Assembly (NCBI GenBank): GCA_002721105.1
Contig: PBJL01000022.1
Coordinates: forward strand, 27,595-49,996
Reading direction: 5' to 3'
DNA length: 22,402 nt
From: Acidiferrobacteraceae bacterium
Lineage (GTDB): Bacteria > Pseudomonadota > Gammaproteobacteria > Arenicellales > UBA868
A model generated the notes under the pieces. It was not told where the DNA came from, made no database searches, and worked only from the letters and a program-made list of their open reading frames with translations. Shown here piece by piece: positions 1 through 7,681 of this stretch (its first letter is position 1; the number at the start of each line of letters is the position of its first letter). The position numbers and the translations under genes are program-made.

Positions 1-281
1 GCACCGGTTGAAAGCTGTGATTCTATCAACCAACGGATGTATCCAATATCTTTCTGGCCAACAGCTTCAGCGACATGGGGGATTTTTCCAGTTGGCACGT
101 CTGCTTCGTCTTTTGGGTATGTACGTGAGATATCTAATCTACCCTTTTTATCAAATCCGTAAGTTACAAACGGTTTACCGCTCTCTATTACAACTCTTGG
201 GCCGTTTGCTCTGAAGTTTCGGGTGGTATTTATATTCTCCCCTATTACAATAAGGCCTAGTTTTTTAACATCAAAGTCCAC
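1..281 (-). CDS. Pterin-binding (methyltetrahydrofolate) methyltransferase, partial
   Basis: N-terminal 93 codons of a gene that continues past the left edge. Translating the minus strand from a GTG at 281 gives an uninterrupted protein with the segment IVIGENINTTR at about residues 10-20. That is the opening beta strand of the DHPS-like TIM barrel found in AcsE/MtrH-type CH3-tetrahydrofolate methyltransferases. It is followed by a conserved GQKDIGYIRWL segment. A purine-rich Shine-Dalgarno stretch (AGAGGG) lies just upstream of the GTG, and I see no in-frame ATG nearby. In such pathways this enzyme transfers the methyl group from a methyl-corrinoid protein to tetrahydrofolate, or the reverse. 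It lies about 200 bp downstream of the corrinoid protein gene on the same strand, as expected for a partner. The family call is firm; the exact substrate direction is inferred. Confidence 0.8.
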   Translation of the reverse strand, partial: MDFDVKKLGLIVIGENINTTRNFRANGPRVVIESGKPFVTYGFDKKGRLDISRTYPKDEADVPTGKIPHVAEAVGQKDIGYIRWLIESQLSTG

Positions 282-478
282 AGTCTGCCCTCTCTTTCCT
301 AAAATGAATGTTTTGTTCAGGTGATACCATGACTAAAGGGAATACTTCCTTTAACTAATACCACAGTTAGATGTTTAAGTTACTCAGGATTCGGATTCGA
401 ACTTTTCAACATATCCTTTAACCATGATGGCTAGAGTTATAGTTGTAGTAGCCATATCTAGGATGCCTGGAGTAAGCT

Positions 479-1159
479 TTAAGCAGCTTCGGTTACTAAA
501 TCCTCCACCAGCAGATTTGCTAGTTTAACTGTATGGGCTGCGTCAGGTGCGTAACCGTCAGCATCGATCTTTTCAGCCCAATCTGATGTTACTGGTGCTC
601 CGCCAACCATAATTGCGGCATCCTCTAATAGTCCCGCCTCATCAAATGCTTTAATCGTTTCTCGTTGCATTGGCATTGTCGTAGTTAGTAGTGCTGACAA
701 ACCCACCAAATTAGCATTGACTTCACGGCATTTATCCATAAATTTTTCAGGCGACGAGTTTGGTCCGATATTGTGAACTTCAAAACCATTTCCTCTTAAC
801 ATCATGGATACTATGTTCTGTCCGATGTCGTGTAGATCTCCTTTCACAGTTCCTATTACCACAATACCGCGTGGTGGCTCATTGGATGCCTCCAAAATTG
901 GTCTCAATAAATTCATGCAGGCATGCATAACCTTTGCCGAGAGCAATACTTCTGGAATGAAAATCTTTTCTTGCACCCATAATTCAGAAATGATATCCAT
1001 ACCAGATATAAGACCGCCATTTAAAATAGCTTTAGCGGCTTCGAGGTCGTTGAGACCTTCTTGTTTCAGAATTACGAGATCTTCTTCAACCGCTTTGACC
1101 GCGGTATCCGTCTCCGCCTCTACAATCGCATTCGCTATAACATCGTAGTCAACAGGCAT
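479..1159 (-). CDS. Corrinoid (B12-binding) methyltransferase protein, MttC/MtbC type
   Basis: A 226-residue methyl-carrier protein that holds cobalamin and shuttles a methyl group between a substrate methyltransferase and a pterin enzyme. An N-terminal helical cap domain (about residues 1-90) precedes a Rossmann-like B12 domain. The lower-ligand motif DxHxxG is present as DLHDIG at residues 108-113, with His110 as the expected cobalt ligand. The later SALLTTTM and VGGAPV segments of the B12 fold are also present. The length is normal for MttC, MtbC and MtgC. AGGAG sits 7 nt upstream of the ATG. The gene begins 26 bp after the MttB-family gene ends, so the two are almost certainly co-transcribed partners. 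A second corrinoid protein is coded at 9779-10627. Confidence 0.93.
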   Translation of the reverse strand: MPVDYDVIANAIVEAETDTAVKAVEEDLVILKQEGLNDLEAAKAILNGGLISGMDIISELWVQEKIFIPEVLLSAKVMHACMNLLRPILEASNEPPRGIVVIGTVKGDLHDIGQNIVSMMLRGNGFEVHNIGPNSSPEKFMDKCREVNANLVGLSALLTTTMPMQRETIKAFDEAGLLEDAAIMVGGAPVTSDWAEKIDADGYAPDAAHTVKLANLLVEDLVTEAA

Positions 1160-1185
1160 TTTTAGGCTCCTAGCACTTTAAAATT

Positions 1186-2733
1186 TTATAGGGATCTGAA
1201 TTTACGTCTTCGTTTCGCTTTGCTTGTTTTTCCAACCGCCAATGTTTCCTCACTTGTCGCTGATTTTGCTATTTCTTCTAGTGTTTGTAATGTTTCAGGT
1301 GGAAGTGGCTCTGGCGTATAGTTTTCAAGAATATCTCTAACTTTTTCGTTACAAACTTGGTGGGTGTATTTCGCACCCTTTTCCGTCCACGATTGGAAAT
1401 TATTTCTACTGAAAACTTCTGGCTGCCATTGCTCAGTTAAATAGTTTTCCGTTGTGTGATCCCGGTCGATGAATATCGCATTGGGAAGATTATCGCCCAC
1501 CTCTTGAACGACATCCATCGCTAGAGTTGAATTATCAATTGGGGCGCCTTTCATAAATCTACGCACCGAAGAGATTAGTTCATTACACAAAACCATGTGT
1601 TCAAAGGAACCAATGAGGTGTGATTCCATACTGCCTGCTCCAATATTGAGATGGCATCCGCTTAATGCCGCACAAAGATAGCTCCATAAAGCTTCCGCGC
1701 CCGCCTGCGCATCAACGACTTTAGAATCGGTAATGCCTGCTGTGGCCATAACTGGAAGGCCTAGTTCATGGCATAATTCAGTGTACATGCCGTGGAACAA
1801 ATGATATTCGGGTGCGCCCGACGATAGAATACCGAATTTCAGATCCATTATTCCTGGCAAAATCGCCATTACGAAAGGCGTTCCAGGCCTTTTTAATTGG
1901 ACCGCTATTAATCCCACCAACGCCTCAGCCAACGACTGTGCGGCGGCACCTGGCAATGTCACAGGTGATGATGCGCCTGACATGGTAAATGCGCCATATC
2001 GTACAGGTAGCCCTTCGCCTGCTAAGTACATAAATTTGTCGAAGGCATGATTTTTATGTTTCAAGGGAGATAGCACCTCGTCATATTGCAGGATAAAGGG
2101 CCGTTCTCGGAGTTTGTCCCAACCTCCCGCAATTACTGCAGCCATCTCGCAGATGGCTTTTGTATCAGGTACGTCGTTTGACAAGTAAATTATAGGCTTG
2201 GTGGTGTTCATCATCATGGCGTGAACTTCATGCACAAAACAGTCGAATCCATAATCATCGGCTAGCGACCCCAGGGCGAACATTGCATCTAGGTTAGGTA
2301 GTGCGTCATTTATTTTTGTGGCGTTACCGATATCCTCTTTTTTCCATGCTCGTCGTTCTCCAGTATATGGATCCCACATTTTTGGACATGCCGAAGTCGG
2401 AGAAAAGTAACTGTTACGCCCTTCGCAATAAAGACTCGGTTCACCTTTTCGATTGTACAGGAGCAGTCTTTTTGGAGTGAGTCTTAAACATTCCTCTATC
2501 AGTCGTTGAGGAAAGAATACTTTATCGCCTTCGTCGTCTAATGGTTCTATGCGACATCCTGCTTGGCGAAACAACTCGAGCGCTTCTTTACTGCCAACCC
2601 GTTGCCCGGTACGCTCTAACATTTCGTAGGCGGTATTTATCAGAATATGCTTTTGATCTTGAGATAGGATGCTCAACGATGGTGACATTTTCTGGGTTAA
2701 TCCTGCCCAACGTAAGTCTTTTACTGTACTCAT
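1186..2733 (-). CDS. MttB-superfamily (trimethylamine-type) corrinoid methyltransferase, non-pyrrolysine
   Basis: A 515-residue TIM-barrel methyltransferase of the MttB superfamily, which removes a methyl group from a quaternary or tertiary amine-like substrate and passes it to a corrinoid protein. The conserved blocks are visible, including AFTMSGASSPVTLPGA near residue 250 and MATAGITDSKVVDAQAG near residue 335. The frame is full length with no in-frame amber codon, so it is not the pyrrolysine-containing trimethylamine enzyme. It belongs with the non-Pyl homologues, of which MtgB (glycine betaine) is the best known. The cognate corrinoid gene follows after 26 bp. The last 15 or so residues form a very basic tail (SKAKRRRKFRSL). 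A purine-rich AGAGGGG lies about 13 nt before the ATG, a long spacing. The substrate cannot be read from sequence; betaine, carnitine, other methylamines or a methylated arsenical are all possible. Confidence 0.9.
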   Translation of the reverse strand: MSTVKDLRWAGLTQKMSPSLSILSQDQKHILINTAYEMLERTGQRVGSKEALELFRQAGCRIEPLDDEGDKVFFPQRLIEECLRLTPKRLLLYNRKGEPSLYCEGRNSYFSPTSACPKMWDPYTGERRAWKKEDIGNATKINDALPNLDAMFALGSLADDYGFDCFVHEVHAMMMNTTKPIIYLSNDVPDTKAICEMAAVIAGGWDKLRERPFILQYDEVLSPLKHKNHAFDKFMYLAGEGLPVRYGAFTMSGASSPVTLPGAAAQSLAEALVGLIAVQLKRPGTPFVMAILPGIMDLKFGILSSGAPEYHLFHGMYTELCHELGLPVMATAGITDSKVVDAQAGAEALWSYLCAALSGCHLNIGAGSMESHLIGSFEHMVLCNELISSVRRFMKGAPIDNSTLAMDVVQEVGDNLPNAIFIDRDHTTENYLTEQWQPEVFSRNNFQSWTEKGAKYTHQVCNEKVRDILENYTPEPLPPETLQTLEEIAKSATSEETLAVGKTSKAKRRRKFRSL

Positions 2734-2796
2734 CTTTTAAGTTGTACCCCTCTTTCTTTGCTTCTTAATGTTTGTTAAAAATATCTGACAATAACT

Positions 2797-2811
2797 TACA
2801 AAAATTTTGTA
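2797..2811. promoter_or_regulatory. 15-bp AT-rich inverted repeat between ferredoxin and mttB-like genes
   Basis: TACAAAA and TTTTGTA are perfect inverted arms around one central A, in the 93-bp gap between the ferredoxin-subunit stop and the MttB-family start. No run of T follows the arms on the minus strand beyond those in the stem, so a terminator is weakly supported. A protein-binding dyad or an AT-rich processing hairpin is equally possible. Confidence 0.3.
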
Positions 2812-2826
2812 TGGTTATTATCCCCT

Positions 2827-3384
2827 CTAGCTTCCGAAATTTTGTGCGGCATCAACAATAAGGCCTGGTAATCCTTTCATAGCGGTGCCCGAAAGTCTTT
2901 TGGCTGCTGATTCCCTTCCGCTTTCGGCCAAATCGGTCATTGGGCCTGATTTTATAGCGCCAGTTGGGCATATTTCCTCGCACGCTCGAGGCATATCTAA
3001 CGGACGTTCTTTGCCGGGAGTTTGGCAAAAATTGCATTTTTCCATCTTGCCTTTAACCGATGAGAGTTGTGGGGCATTAAAAGGACAGGCCCAGGTACAA
3101 AAACCACAACCTATGCAAGTGTTTTGGTCCACAGTCACCACTCCATTTTCGGCATCTTTACTAATAGCACCCACAGGACACGCATCTTTACAAGGTGCAT
3201 TTCCGCAATGCATACAGGCCATTGATACGTTCATGCTTTTTACATTTGGGAATGTGCCCTCCTCAATTTTTACAACCTCTCTCCATCTGGGCCCAACGTC
3301 TACTTCATTCCATGTTTTACAGGCGATTTCACAGGCGTGACATTTTACACATCGTGTATGATCAAAGTAAAAACCGTGTTGCAT
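2827..3384 (-). CDS. Four-cluster [4Fe-4S] ferredoxin subunit of a molybdopterin oxidoreductase (DmsB/PsrB/NrfC type)
   Basis: A 185-residue electron-transfer subunit. Four cysteine groups occur in the order typical of DmsB-like proteins: CVKCHACEIAC (from residue 12), CMHCGNAPCKDACP (about residue 57), CIGCGFCTWACP (about residue 90), and CNFC followed by CEEICP (about residues 117-139). Together these bind four [4Fe-4S] clusters. There is no signal peptide, which matches the absence of a Tat signal on the catalytic partner coded directly upstream. An excellent Shine-Dalgarno site (AGGAGG, 8 nt from ATG) sets the start. The protein should relay electrons between the catalytic molybdenum subunit (3448-6198) and a membrane partner, plausibly the cytochrome b at 8594-9718. 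Confidence 0.93.
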   Translation of the reverse strand: MQHGFYFDHTRCVKCHACEIACKTWNEVDVGPRWREVVKIEEGTFPNVKSMNVSMACMHCGNAPCKDACPVGAISKDAENGVVTVDQNTCIGCGFCTWACPFNAPQLSSVKGKMEKCNFCQTPGKERPLDMPRACEEICPTGAIKSGPMTDLAESGRESAAKRLSGTAMKGLPGLIVDAAQNFGS

Positions 3385-3447
3385 TTTAAAATCCTCCTAA
3401 ATATTCGGTGGAGCTAATTTTTAAATATTGAATTATTAGCATTAGGT

Positions 3448-6198
3448 TCATACTGCCGCTCGAATACGGACTTTGCATTCGTTATAGCAGTTAGCTCCCG
3501 TAATTGGGCTAGTGTGTGCCTCCATAAGGTTGTTTGAATGCGCTCCCTTACCTTTGGCTGTGGAACCCATAGCCCAGTGACCAAATCCGTGACCATGCCG
3601 GACGCTAACGCACCCTGGAACTAAACCTTCCGTTACTTTCACCTTGATTCTTATCTTGTCTTTGGGTGACTCAATCATAACGTAAGTATCATCCACAATC
3701 CCATATTTGGAGGCATCTTGGCTATTTATTTCTACCCAATTCTCTGGACAAATTTCCATGAGCAACGGATTATTTTGAGTAACGATATTGCAGTGCATGC
3801 TTAGTTTGGAATGCGTTAACTGGAGAGGGTATTCCGAATCTGGAATTACACTTCTTTCCGTATAAATCGGGTAGGGACTGAAGCCTGCGTCTGCATAGGC
3901 CGAGGACCGAATTTCAATTTTACCCGACGGAGTTGGTAGTCCATCAGGCACTCGGTTATATTTTCTATTTCCTACCCAGAACCCTTTATCTTTTAGTTCA
4001 CTGACACTCATTGGAACATTTTCCATCATTGGCTCTGCCCAATCTTCCCATTTTTCATAAGGGAAATGCTCTGCCCAACCCATTTTCTCTGCGATCCCTT
4101 TAACAATATCGTATAGAGGTTTCGATTCCCCTAAAGGCTCAATAGCTGGTTGACACAACACTACCTTTGGGTCGATGTACATACCTTGTCGGATTTCAGC
4201 ATGCTCATAAAACGAGGTTTCCGGCAATACAATATCGCACTCGATGGCCGTTTCGCTCATGAAAAGCTCAATTGCGACACTTAGCTCCAAATGTTTGAAC
4301 ATTTCTTTCATCAAGTCCGTGTCAGGATCACTCATGACTGGATTGGTGCTTTGAACAAACAACGCCTTTACGGGATATGGATTTCCATTAATAACCGCTT
4401 CAGGGAGTCGTGCATTGGGAAGATCAGGGGCTAACGGATACCCCATTGCGACATGCAGTGGTTGGGCATCGTTATTTGCTTTTGCCTCATCAGGAATGCT
4501 TACTGGTAGCCCTAACGGAGCCCAGTCTTTCAAATGGAGGTTTCCCGGCTTATCTACTTCACCACAAATGGCATTGAGGATGTAGCATGCACGGCCTGCA
4601 TCGGCACCATTCGTGTAATACCCTGACCCTTTAAAAATAGCTGACATAGCCGGTTTACTAGTTGCAAATTCTCGAGCGAGACGAGCAATGGTCTCGGCTG
4701 GAATTCCAGTGATATCAGCCGCCCATTCAGGGGTATAACCGCAACTTTGGAGGTGTTCCGCAAAACCATCGAACCCTTCGCAGTATCGGCTTACAAATTC
4801 AGTATCAAAAAGTTCTTCATTAGTGATGACATAACACATCGCAAGCGCCATCGCGCCATCTGTGCCAGGTTTGATGGGAATCCATTCATCAGCTTTCTGG
4901 GCTGTTTCTGTGAAATTTGGATCAACGACAACCAGTCTTGCTCCTTTTTTCTTTGCTTCAATTAATGCTCGGCTCTCCCATAGGCCTTGATTCGCCCCCA
5001 GCATGTTCATTCCCCACAACATGATATAACGAGAGTTTTCAAAATCATGCATTGGAAATAAATGTCCGAAAAGTGTCAGGCAAGCTGAACGTCTATCCAT
5101 TTCACAGCCCGACGTATGTGTGTAGTTATTTGGCGATCCATAAAGATCACCTAGGAGGTGACGGAAAAACTGAGTGTTTGGATCGTGGTGGCAGGTATAG
5201 ACGACAGATTCTGCCCCATAATTAGACTTGATCTCTTTTAATTTATCAGCGATGTAGGTAAAGGCTTCATCCCACGTTATTCTTTTAAATTCCCCGGGTT
5301 CTCCTTTTGGGTTAGTACGCAACATAGGGTACCTGAGCCGATCCGGATCTTGAGTAATATATGTGCTTGCCATGCCTTTAGCGCACCTTGACCCGATGTT
5401 ATGTGGTGATTCTGGATTTCCTTTTGTATAAACCACTTTTCCGTCTCGAACAAATACTTCGGTTGGACATTGCCATGGGCAAGTGTAGCAAAAGCTTTTT
5501 ATACGCTCTGCACCTTTTATGTCCGCTATCCTCGATCCTAAGTCTTGCGCTTGATTCATTTTGGTTCCCCTGTGTTTTGCTACTACTGATCCGTTATTAA
5601 CTCTCGTAACCGCCACGTTATTTGTTGTATCTGCTGTATTATTATTTGCGGCCACCAAAGTTTCGGTTGTGCTTGTTGCCAAGTTTACGTCTAATTGGTC
5701 GTTTTCTCCTAGAATTCTCCGTAACCGATCGCTCTTCCAAGTATGTCCATGCGATTCTTGAATGGCCCCAGTTAATTTATCTTTTAGCGCGGGTTTTTCA
5801 GTATTCTTCGTATTTTCTGCTGAAAGGTCCAACTTTCTATTGCTTACTTCTTTATTTGTACTGTCCTCTTGTCGATTTTCAGGGTTGCTAGCCTCGCTGT
5901 TTGTATTGGATATGTCATCGTTGCCAACAGCATCTTGTATGATTGTTCCAATCTCGACTGGGTTTTCTACTACCTCTAGGTCCATTATTCGGCGCAAACG
6001 GTCACTAATCCAATTAGGCCGCGCCTGGGTAATCGTCTTGACAGATTCAGCTTTGTTGGGCGTTGGCTTAGAATTACTTTGTGGAGTTAGAGGTTTTTCT
6101 GCTGTTTGAAGGGGCTCTTCTTGAATTAGGCGCGACTTTGATTTCGCGCCTGGTTCCGCCAAATCTCCAAACAATAATTCTCCCATGTGTTCAGACAA
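3448..6198 (-). CDS. Molybdopterin oxidoreductase catalytic subunit (DMSO reductase family, Psr/Phs/Arr-like) with long N-terminal extension
   Basis: A 916-residue protein. The enzyme proper begins near residue 230. The [4Fe-4S] ligands are Cys237, Cys240, Cys244 and Cys272 (CX2CX3CX27C). The likely Mo ligand is Cys365 in HTSGCEMDRR. The C-terminal dinucleotide-binding domain ends with HGHGFGHWAMG. A Cys ligand and this tail suit the polysulfide/thiosulfate/arsenate reductase branch; the substrate is not readable. There is no Tat signal, so the protein should be cytoplasmic. The first 213 residues are polar, low-complexity and probably disordered, with two copies of W-x-SDRLRRI (residues 63-71 and 154-162). 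The start is TTG, chosen because AAGGAG lies exactly 8 nt upstream; the next ATG is codon 5. A second ATG at codon 214 (5557-5559) has its own Shine-Dalgarno site, so a 703-residue form without the extension may also be made. The ferredoxin gene follows 63 bp downstream. Confidence 0.92.
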   Translation of the reverse strand: MSEHMGELLFGDLAEPGAKSKSRLIQEEPLQTAEKPLTPQSNSKPTPNKAESVKTITQARPNWISDRLRRIMDLEVVENPVEIGTIIQDAVGNDDISNTNSEASNPENRQEDSTNKEVSNRKLDLSAENTKNTEKPALKDKLTGAIQESHGHTWKSDRLRRILGENDQLDVNLATSTTETLVAANNNTADTTNNVAVTRVNNGSVVAKHRGTKMNQAQDLGSRIADIKGAERIKSFCYTCPWQCPTEVFVRDGKVVYTKGNPESPHNIGSRCAKGMASTYITQDPDRLRYPMLRTNPKGEPGEFKRITWDEAFTYIADKLKEIKSNYGAESVVYTCHHDPNTQFFRHLLGDLYGSPNNYTHTSGCEMDRRSACLTLFGHLFPMHDFENSRYIMLWGMNMLGANQGLWESRALIEAKKKGARLVVVDPNFTETAQKADEWIPIKPGTDGAMALAMCYVITNEELFDTEFVSRYCEGFDGFAEHLQSCGYTPEWAADITGIPAETIARLAREFATSKPAMSAIFKGSGYYTNGADAGRACYILNAICGEVDKPGNLHLKDWAPLGLPVSIPDEAKANNDAQPLHVAMGYPLAPDLPNARLPEAVINGNPYPVKALFVQSTNPVMSDPDTDLMKEMFKHLELSVAIELFMSETAIECDIVLPETSFYEHAEIRQGMYIDPKVVLCQPAIEPLGESKPLYDIVKGIAEKMGWAEHFPYEKWEDWAEPMMENVPMSVSELKDKGFWVGNRKYNRVPDGLPTPSGKIEIRSSAYADAGFSPYPIYTERSVIPDSEYPLQLTHSKLSMHCNIVTQNNPLLMEICPENWVEINSQDASKYGIVDDTYVMIESPKDKIRIKVKVTEGLVPGCVSVRHGHGFGHWAMGSTAKGKGAHSNNLMEAHTSPITGANCYNECKVRIRAAV
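5557..5571 (-). promoter_or_regulatory. Candidate internal ribosome binding site and ATG inside the Mo-subunit gene
   Basis: On the minus strand AGGGGA (5571-5566) lies 6 nt before an in-frame ATG (codon 214, 5559-5557). Translation from here would give a 703-residue enzyme beginning 23 residues before the first cluster cysteine, close to the usual start of this family. The upstream TTG start has an equally good site (6207-6212), so two products from one gene are plausible. Confidence 0.5.
5710..5739 (-). repeat. Second copy of the W-x-SDRLRRI peptide repeat in the Mo-subunit extension
   Basis: Codes for WKSDRLRRIL (residues 154-163). It matches the copy at 5983-6012 in eight of ten residues, 91 residues apart. 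Nearly every shared residue except the invariant Trp uses a different codon in the two copies, so the likeness is at protein level rather than from recent DNA duplication. Confidence 0.75.
5983..6012 (-). repeat. First copy of the W-x-SDRLRRI peptide repeat in the Mo-subunit extension
   Basis: Codes for WISDRLRRIM (residues 63-72), surrounded by Asn-, Ser-, Glu- and Pro-rich sequence. It resembles the segment DRLRYPM of the enzyme's own folded N-terminal region (residues 286-292), hinting that the extension mimics a part of the catalytic subunit. Confidence 0.75.
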
Positions 6199-6383
6199 TG
6201 CTGATTCTCCTTGTATTGTGTAGTTCGAATTCTAACAACAAAATAAAAGCTCTGTTACGCCTAAATCCTGAAATTTAGCACAAAAAAGAAATCTCTTATC
6301 AAAGTTTGAGGAACCATAGAGCATCAAAAGTTATTTTCGGCATTTATCACTATCTGGGCCAATATTAGATAACCGAAGCTTAT
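6199..6383 (-). promoter_or_regulatory. Intergenic region upstream of the Mo-subunit gene, with an 18-bp inverted repeat
   Basis: This 185-bp gap probably carries the promoter for the Mo-subunit/ferredoxin/MttB/corrinoid run. CTAAAT and ATTTAG are perfect inverted arms around a 6-base spacer at 6261-6278. A possible promoter on the minus strand is TTGATA, 17 bases, then GCTAAA preceded by TG (extended -10 style); it overlaps the dyad, so binding there could control initiation. The promoter call is weak; the inverted repeat is directly visible. I see no convincing terminator for the CDGSH gene. Confidence 0.35.
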
Positions 6384-6656
6384 TTAGAAATCAAAAAAAT
6401 CGTTTTTTCGCTTTGATGCGTTACCGGTGCAATTTCCAAAACAATACGGTTTGTTATCACTCCGCTTACATCCACACATATAGAAGACGCCATTCACTGG
6501 AGCCTTAAAGGTTATCGGTTCAAAATCCGTTTCAGCATGCGAATCGTCACACCATGGTTGAGTTTTACTTAAACCGCAACTACACCAACGGTAAACACTG
6601 CCCGCTTTGACTTCGACAGCATAGGGAGCGTTTTGTGAGGATTTAGGATATTTCAT
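6384..6656 (-). CDS. Double-CDGSH iron-sulfur protein with altered second site
   Basis: A 90-residue small protein with two CDGSH-type cluster sites. The first, CSCGLSKTQPWCDDSH (residues 25-40), keeps the three Cys and one His (Cys25, Cys27, Cys36, His40) that bind a [2Fe-2S] cluster, with Asp in place of the usual Gly. The second, CGCKRSDNKPYCFGNC (residues 61-76), has the same spacing, but the usual Asp is Phe73 and the ligand His is Cys76. CDGSH proteins act in redox or cluster transfer. The gene starts 31 bp after the LysR stop and has no clear Shine-Dalgarno site, so it may be translated after LysR. A role as accessory redox protein for the demethylation genes is inferred from position only. 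Confidence 0.88.
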   Translation of the reverse strand: MKYPKSSQNAPYAVEVKAGSVYRWCSCGLSKTQPWCDDSHAETDFEPITFKAPVNGVFYMCGCKRSDNKPYCFGNCTGNASKRKNDFFDF

Positions 6657-6687
6657 ATCTAAACTAGAAGATATGGGATAGCTTAAG

Positions 6688-7590
6688 TCAATTCAGCTTA
6701 TTTTGACTCGCATGTTTTACTAGAAAGTCACGAAGTACATTTAACCTTTTTGCATTTCTCATTTCTTCGAGGTAGACAAAATAAACCTCGATCTGAGGTC
6801 CGCTAATGTCTGGCAATACTTCAACAAGATTATGATCATCACCAACAAGATATTTTGGTAGTGCTCCGACCCCGACCCCACTTTGGATTGCATGGAGTAT
6901 TCCATGGACGTTAGCTACACTCAAAGCCGGTTCAAATTTGGGTTGATTTTTGCGGATCATTTCGAGCAGCCAGTTTATATTGCTAACAGGCGCTGGAACA
7001 TCATTTCCGTAAACAACGATATCATGGCTATAAAGGTCTTCAATAGTATTTGGTGTCCCACGATTCTTCAAATAAGAATCGCTTGCATAAAGGTGGTACC
7101 GTAGTTCCATTAATTTTTTTTGAATTAAACAAGGTTTTGTTTGCGGGGCAAATCGGATTGCTACGTCGGCTTCGCGAGTACTTAAACTCATTTCATGTTG
7201 ATCGCTAAGCAATAATGATATTTTTACGTCAGGATACTCCTGATGGAAATCTCCCATTAAAGGTGAAAGCCAAGCCGCACCAAACGCGACAGATGTGGTC
7301 AATCGTAACGGTCCTACAGGAGTATCTTGATTATTAGCAATTCTTGACTCCATAAGATCAACTTCTGCTTTTAAACATGCGGAGGTTTTGAATACTTCCT
7401 CGCCGATCTCTGTTAACACCAAGCCTTTATAATCTCGATGGAATAAGGTTATCCCTAATTCTTGTTCAAGAGTGCTGATTTGGCGACTCACAGCTGGCTG
7501 ACTCAATTTTAGCCGCTTGGCGGCAGCAGTAAACGTTCCGCACTCTACTACTTCAAAAAATACTCTTAAACGATCCCAATTCCAGCTCAT
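6688..7590 (-). CDS. LysR-family transcriptional regulator
   Basis: A LysR regulator of 300 residues from the chosen ATG. The winged helix-turn-helix lies at the N-terminus (segment FTAAAKRLKLSQPAVSRQIS), followed by the linker helix and a periplasmic-binding-protein-like effector domain from about residue 90. The frame can be extended 8 codons upstream to a TTG at 7614, but the ATG at 7590 has GGAAG 8 nt upstream and gives the usual LysR start (MSWNWDRLRVFFEV). It is embedded among the methyltransferase and redox genes on the same strand and is the natural candidate for a substrate-responsive regulator of them. Two inverted repeats lie directly upstream (7628-7640, 7645-7662), suggesting autoregulation. 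Confidence 0.93.
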   Translation of the reverse strand: MSWNWDRLRVFFEVVECGTFTAAAKRLKLSQPAVSRQISTLEQELGITLFHRDYKGLVLTEIGEEVFKTSACLKAEVDLMESRIANNQDTPVGPLRLTTSVAFGAAWLSPLMGDFHQEYPDVKISLLLSDQHEMSLSTREADVAIRFAPQTKPCLIQKKLMELRYHLYASDSYLKNRGTPNTIEDLYSHDIVVYGNDVPAPVSNINWLLEMIRKNQPKFEPALSVANVHGILHAIQSGVGVGALPKYLVGDDHNLVEVLPDISGPQIEVYFVYLEEMRNAKRLNVLRDFLVKHASQNKLN

Positions 7591-7627
7591 GACAAGTCTT
7601 CCAGTATTAACCAATATTCTTTGTTCA

Positions 7628-7640
7628 TATAAATCTTATA
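7628..7640. promoter_or_regulatory. T-N11-A dyad upstream of lysR (candidate LysR box)
   Basis: TATAA-ATC-TTATA is a perfect 5-bp inverted repeat in the T-N11-A form typical of LysR-family binding sites, 38 bp before the lysR ATG. It is AT-rich, so it could also be part of a promoter. Confidence 0.35.
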
Positions 7641-7644
7641 AACC

Positions 7645-7662
7645 TTGCCTGATAAAAGGCAA
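7645..7662. promoter_or_regulatory. 18-bp inverted repeat upstream of lysR
   Basis: TTGCCT and AGGCAA form perfect 6-bp arms around a 6-base spacer. The element sits 20 bp after the stop codon of the kinase/cold-shock gene and 55 bp before the lysR start. It may be an operator for the regulator or a short hairpin at the end of the preceding gene; there is no T-run after it, so I favour an operator. Confidence 0.4.
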
Positions 7663-7681
7663 ACAATTTCATTGTGTTTAG

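Noticed and set aside
344..361. Small inverted repeat between the corrinoid gene and the pterin-binding methyltransferase gene as a terminator.
   Set aside because: The stem is only about five pairs, AT-rich, with no T-run, and lies between genes that probably form one transcript.
385..415. GTTCGAATCC on the minus strand resembles the T-loop of a tRNA.
   Set aside because: The flanking bases do not pair as a T-stem, and no acceptor, D or anticodon arms can be found around it. It comes from a short tandem GGATTC repeat.
804..1148. Plus-strand frame of 114 codons opposite the corrinoid gene.
   Set aside because: It is a shadow of a well-recognised B12-binding protein with a DxHxxG motif.
1186..2733. 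Possible pyrrolysine-containing trimethylamine methyltransferase.
   Set aside because: The reading frame is full length with no in-frame TAG, and no pyrrolysine genes are in the window.
5388..6278. Several overlapping plus-strand open frames opposite the Mo-subunit extension.
   Set aside because: They lack recognisable domains and ribosome sites. The minus strand has a continuous frame with a strong start signal and a codon-independent peptide repeat.
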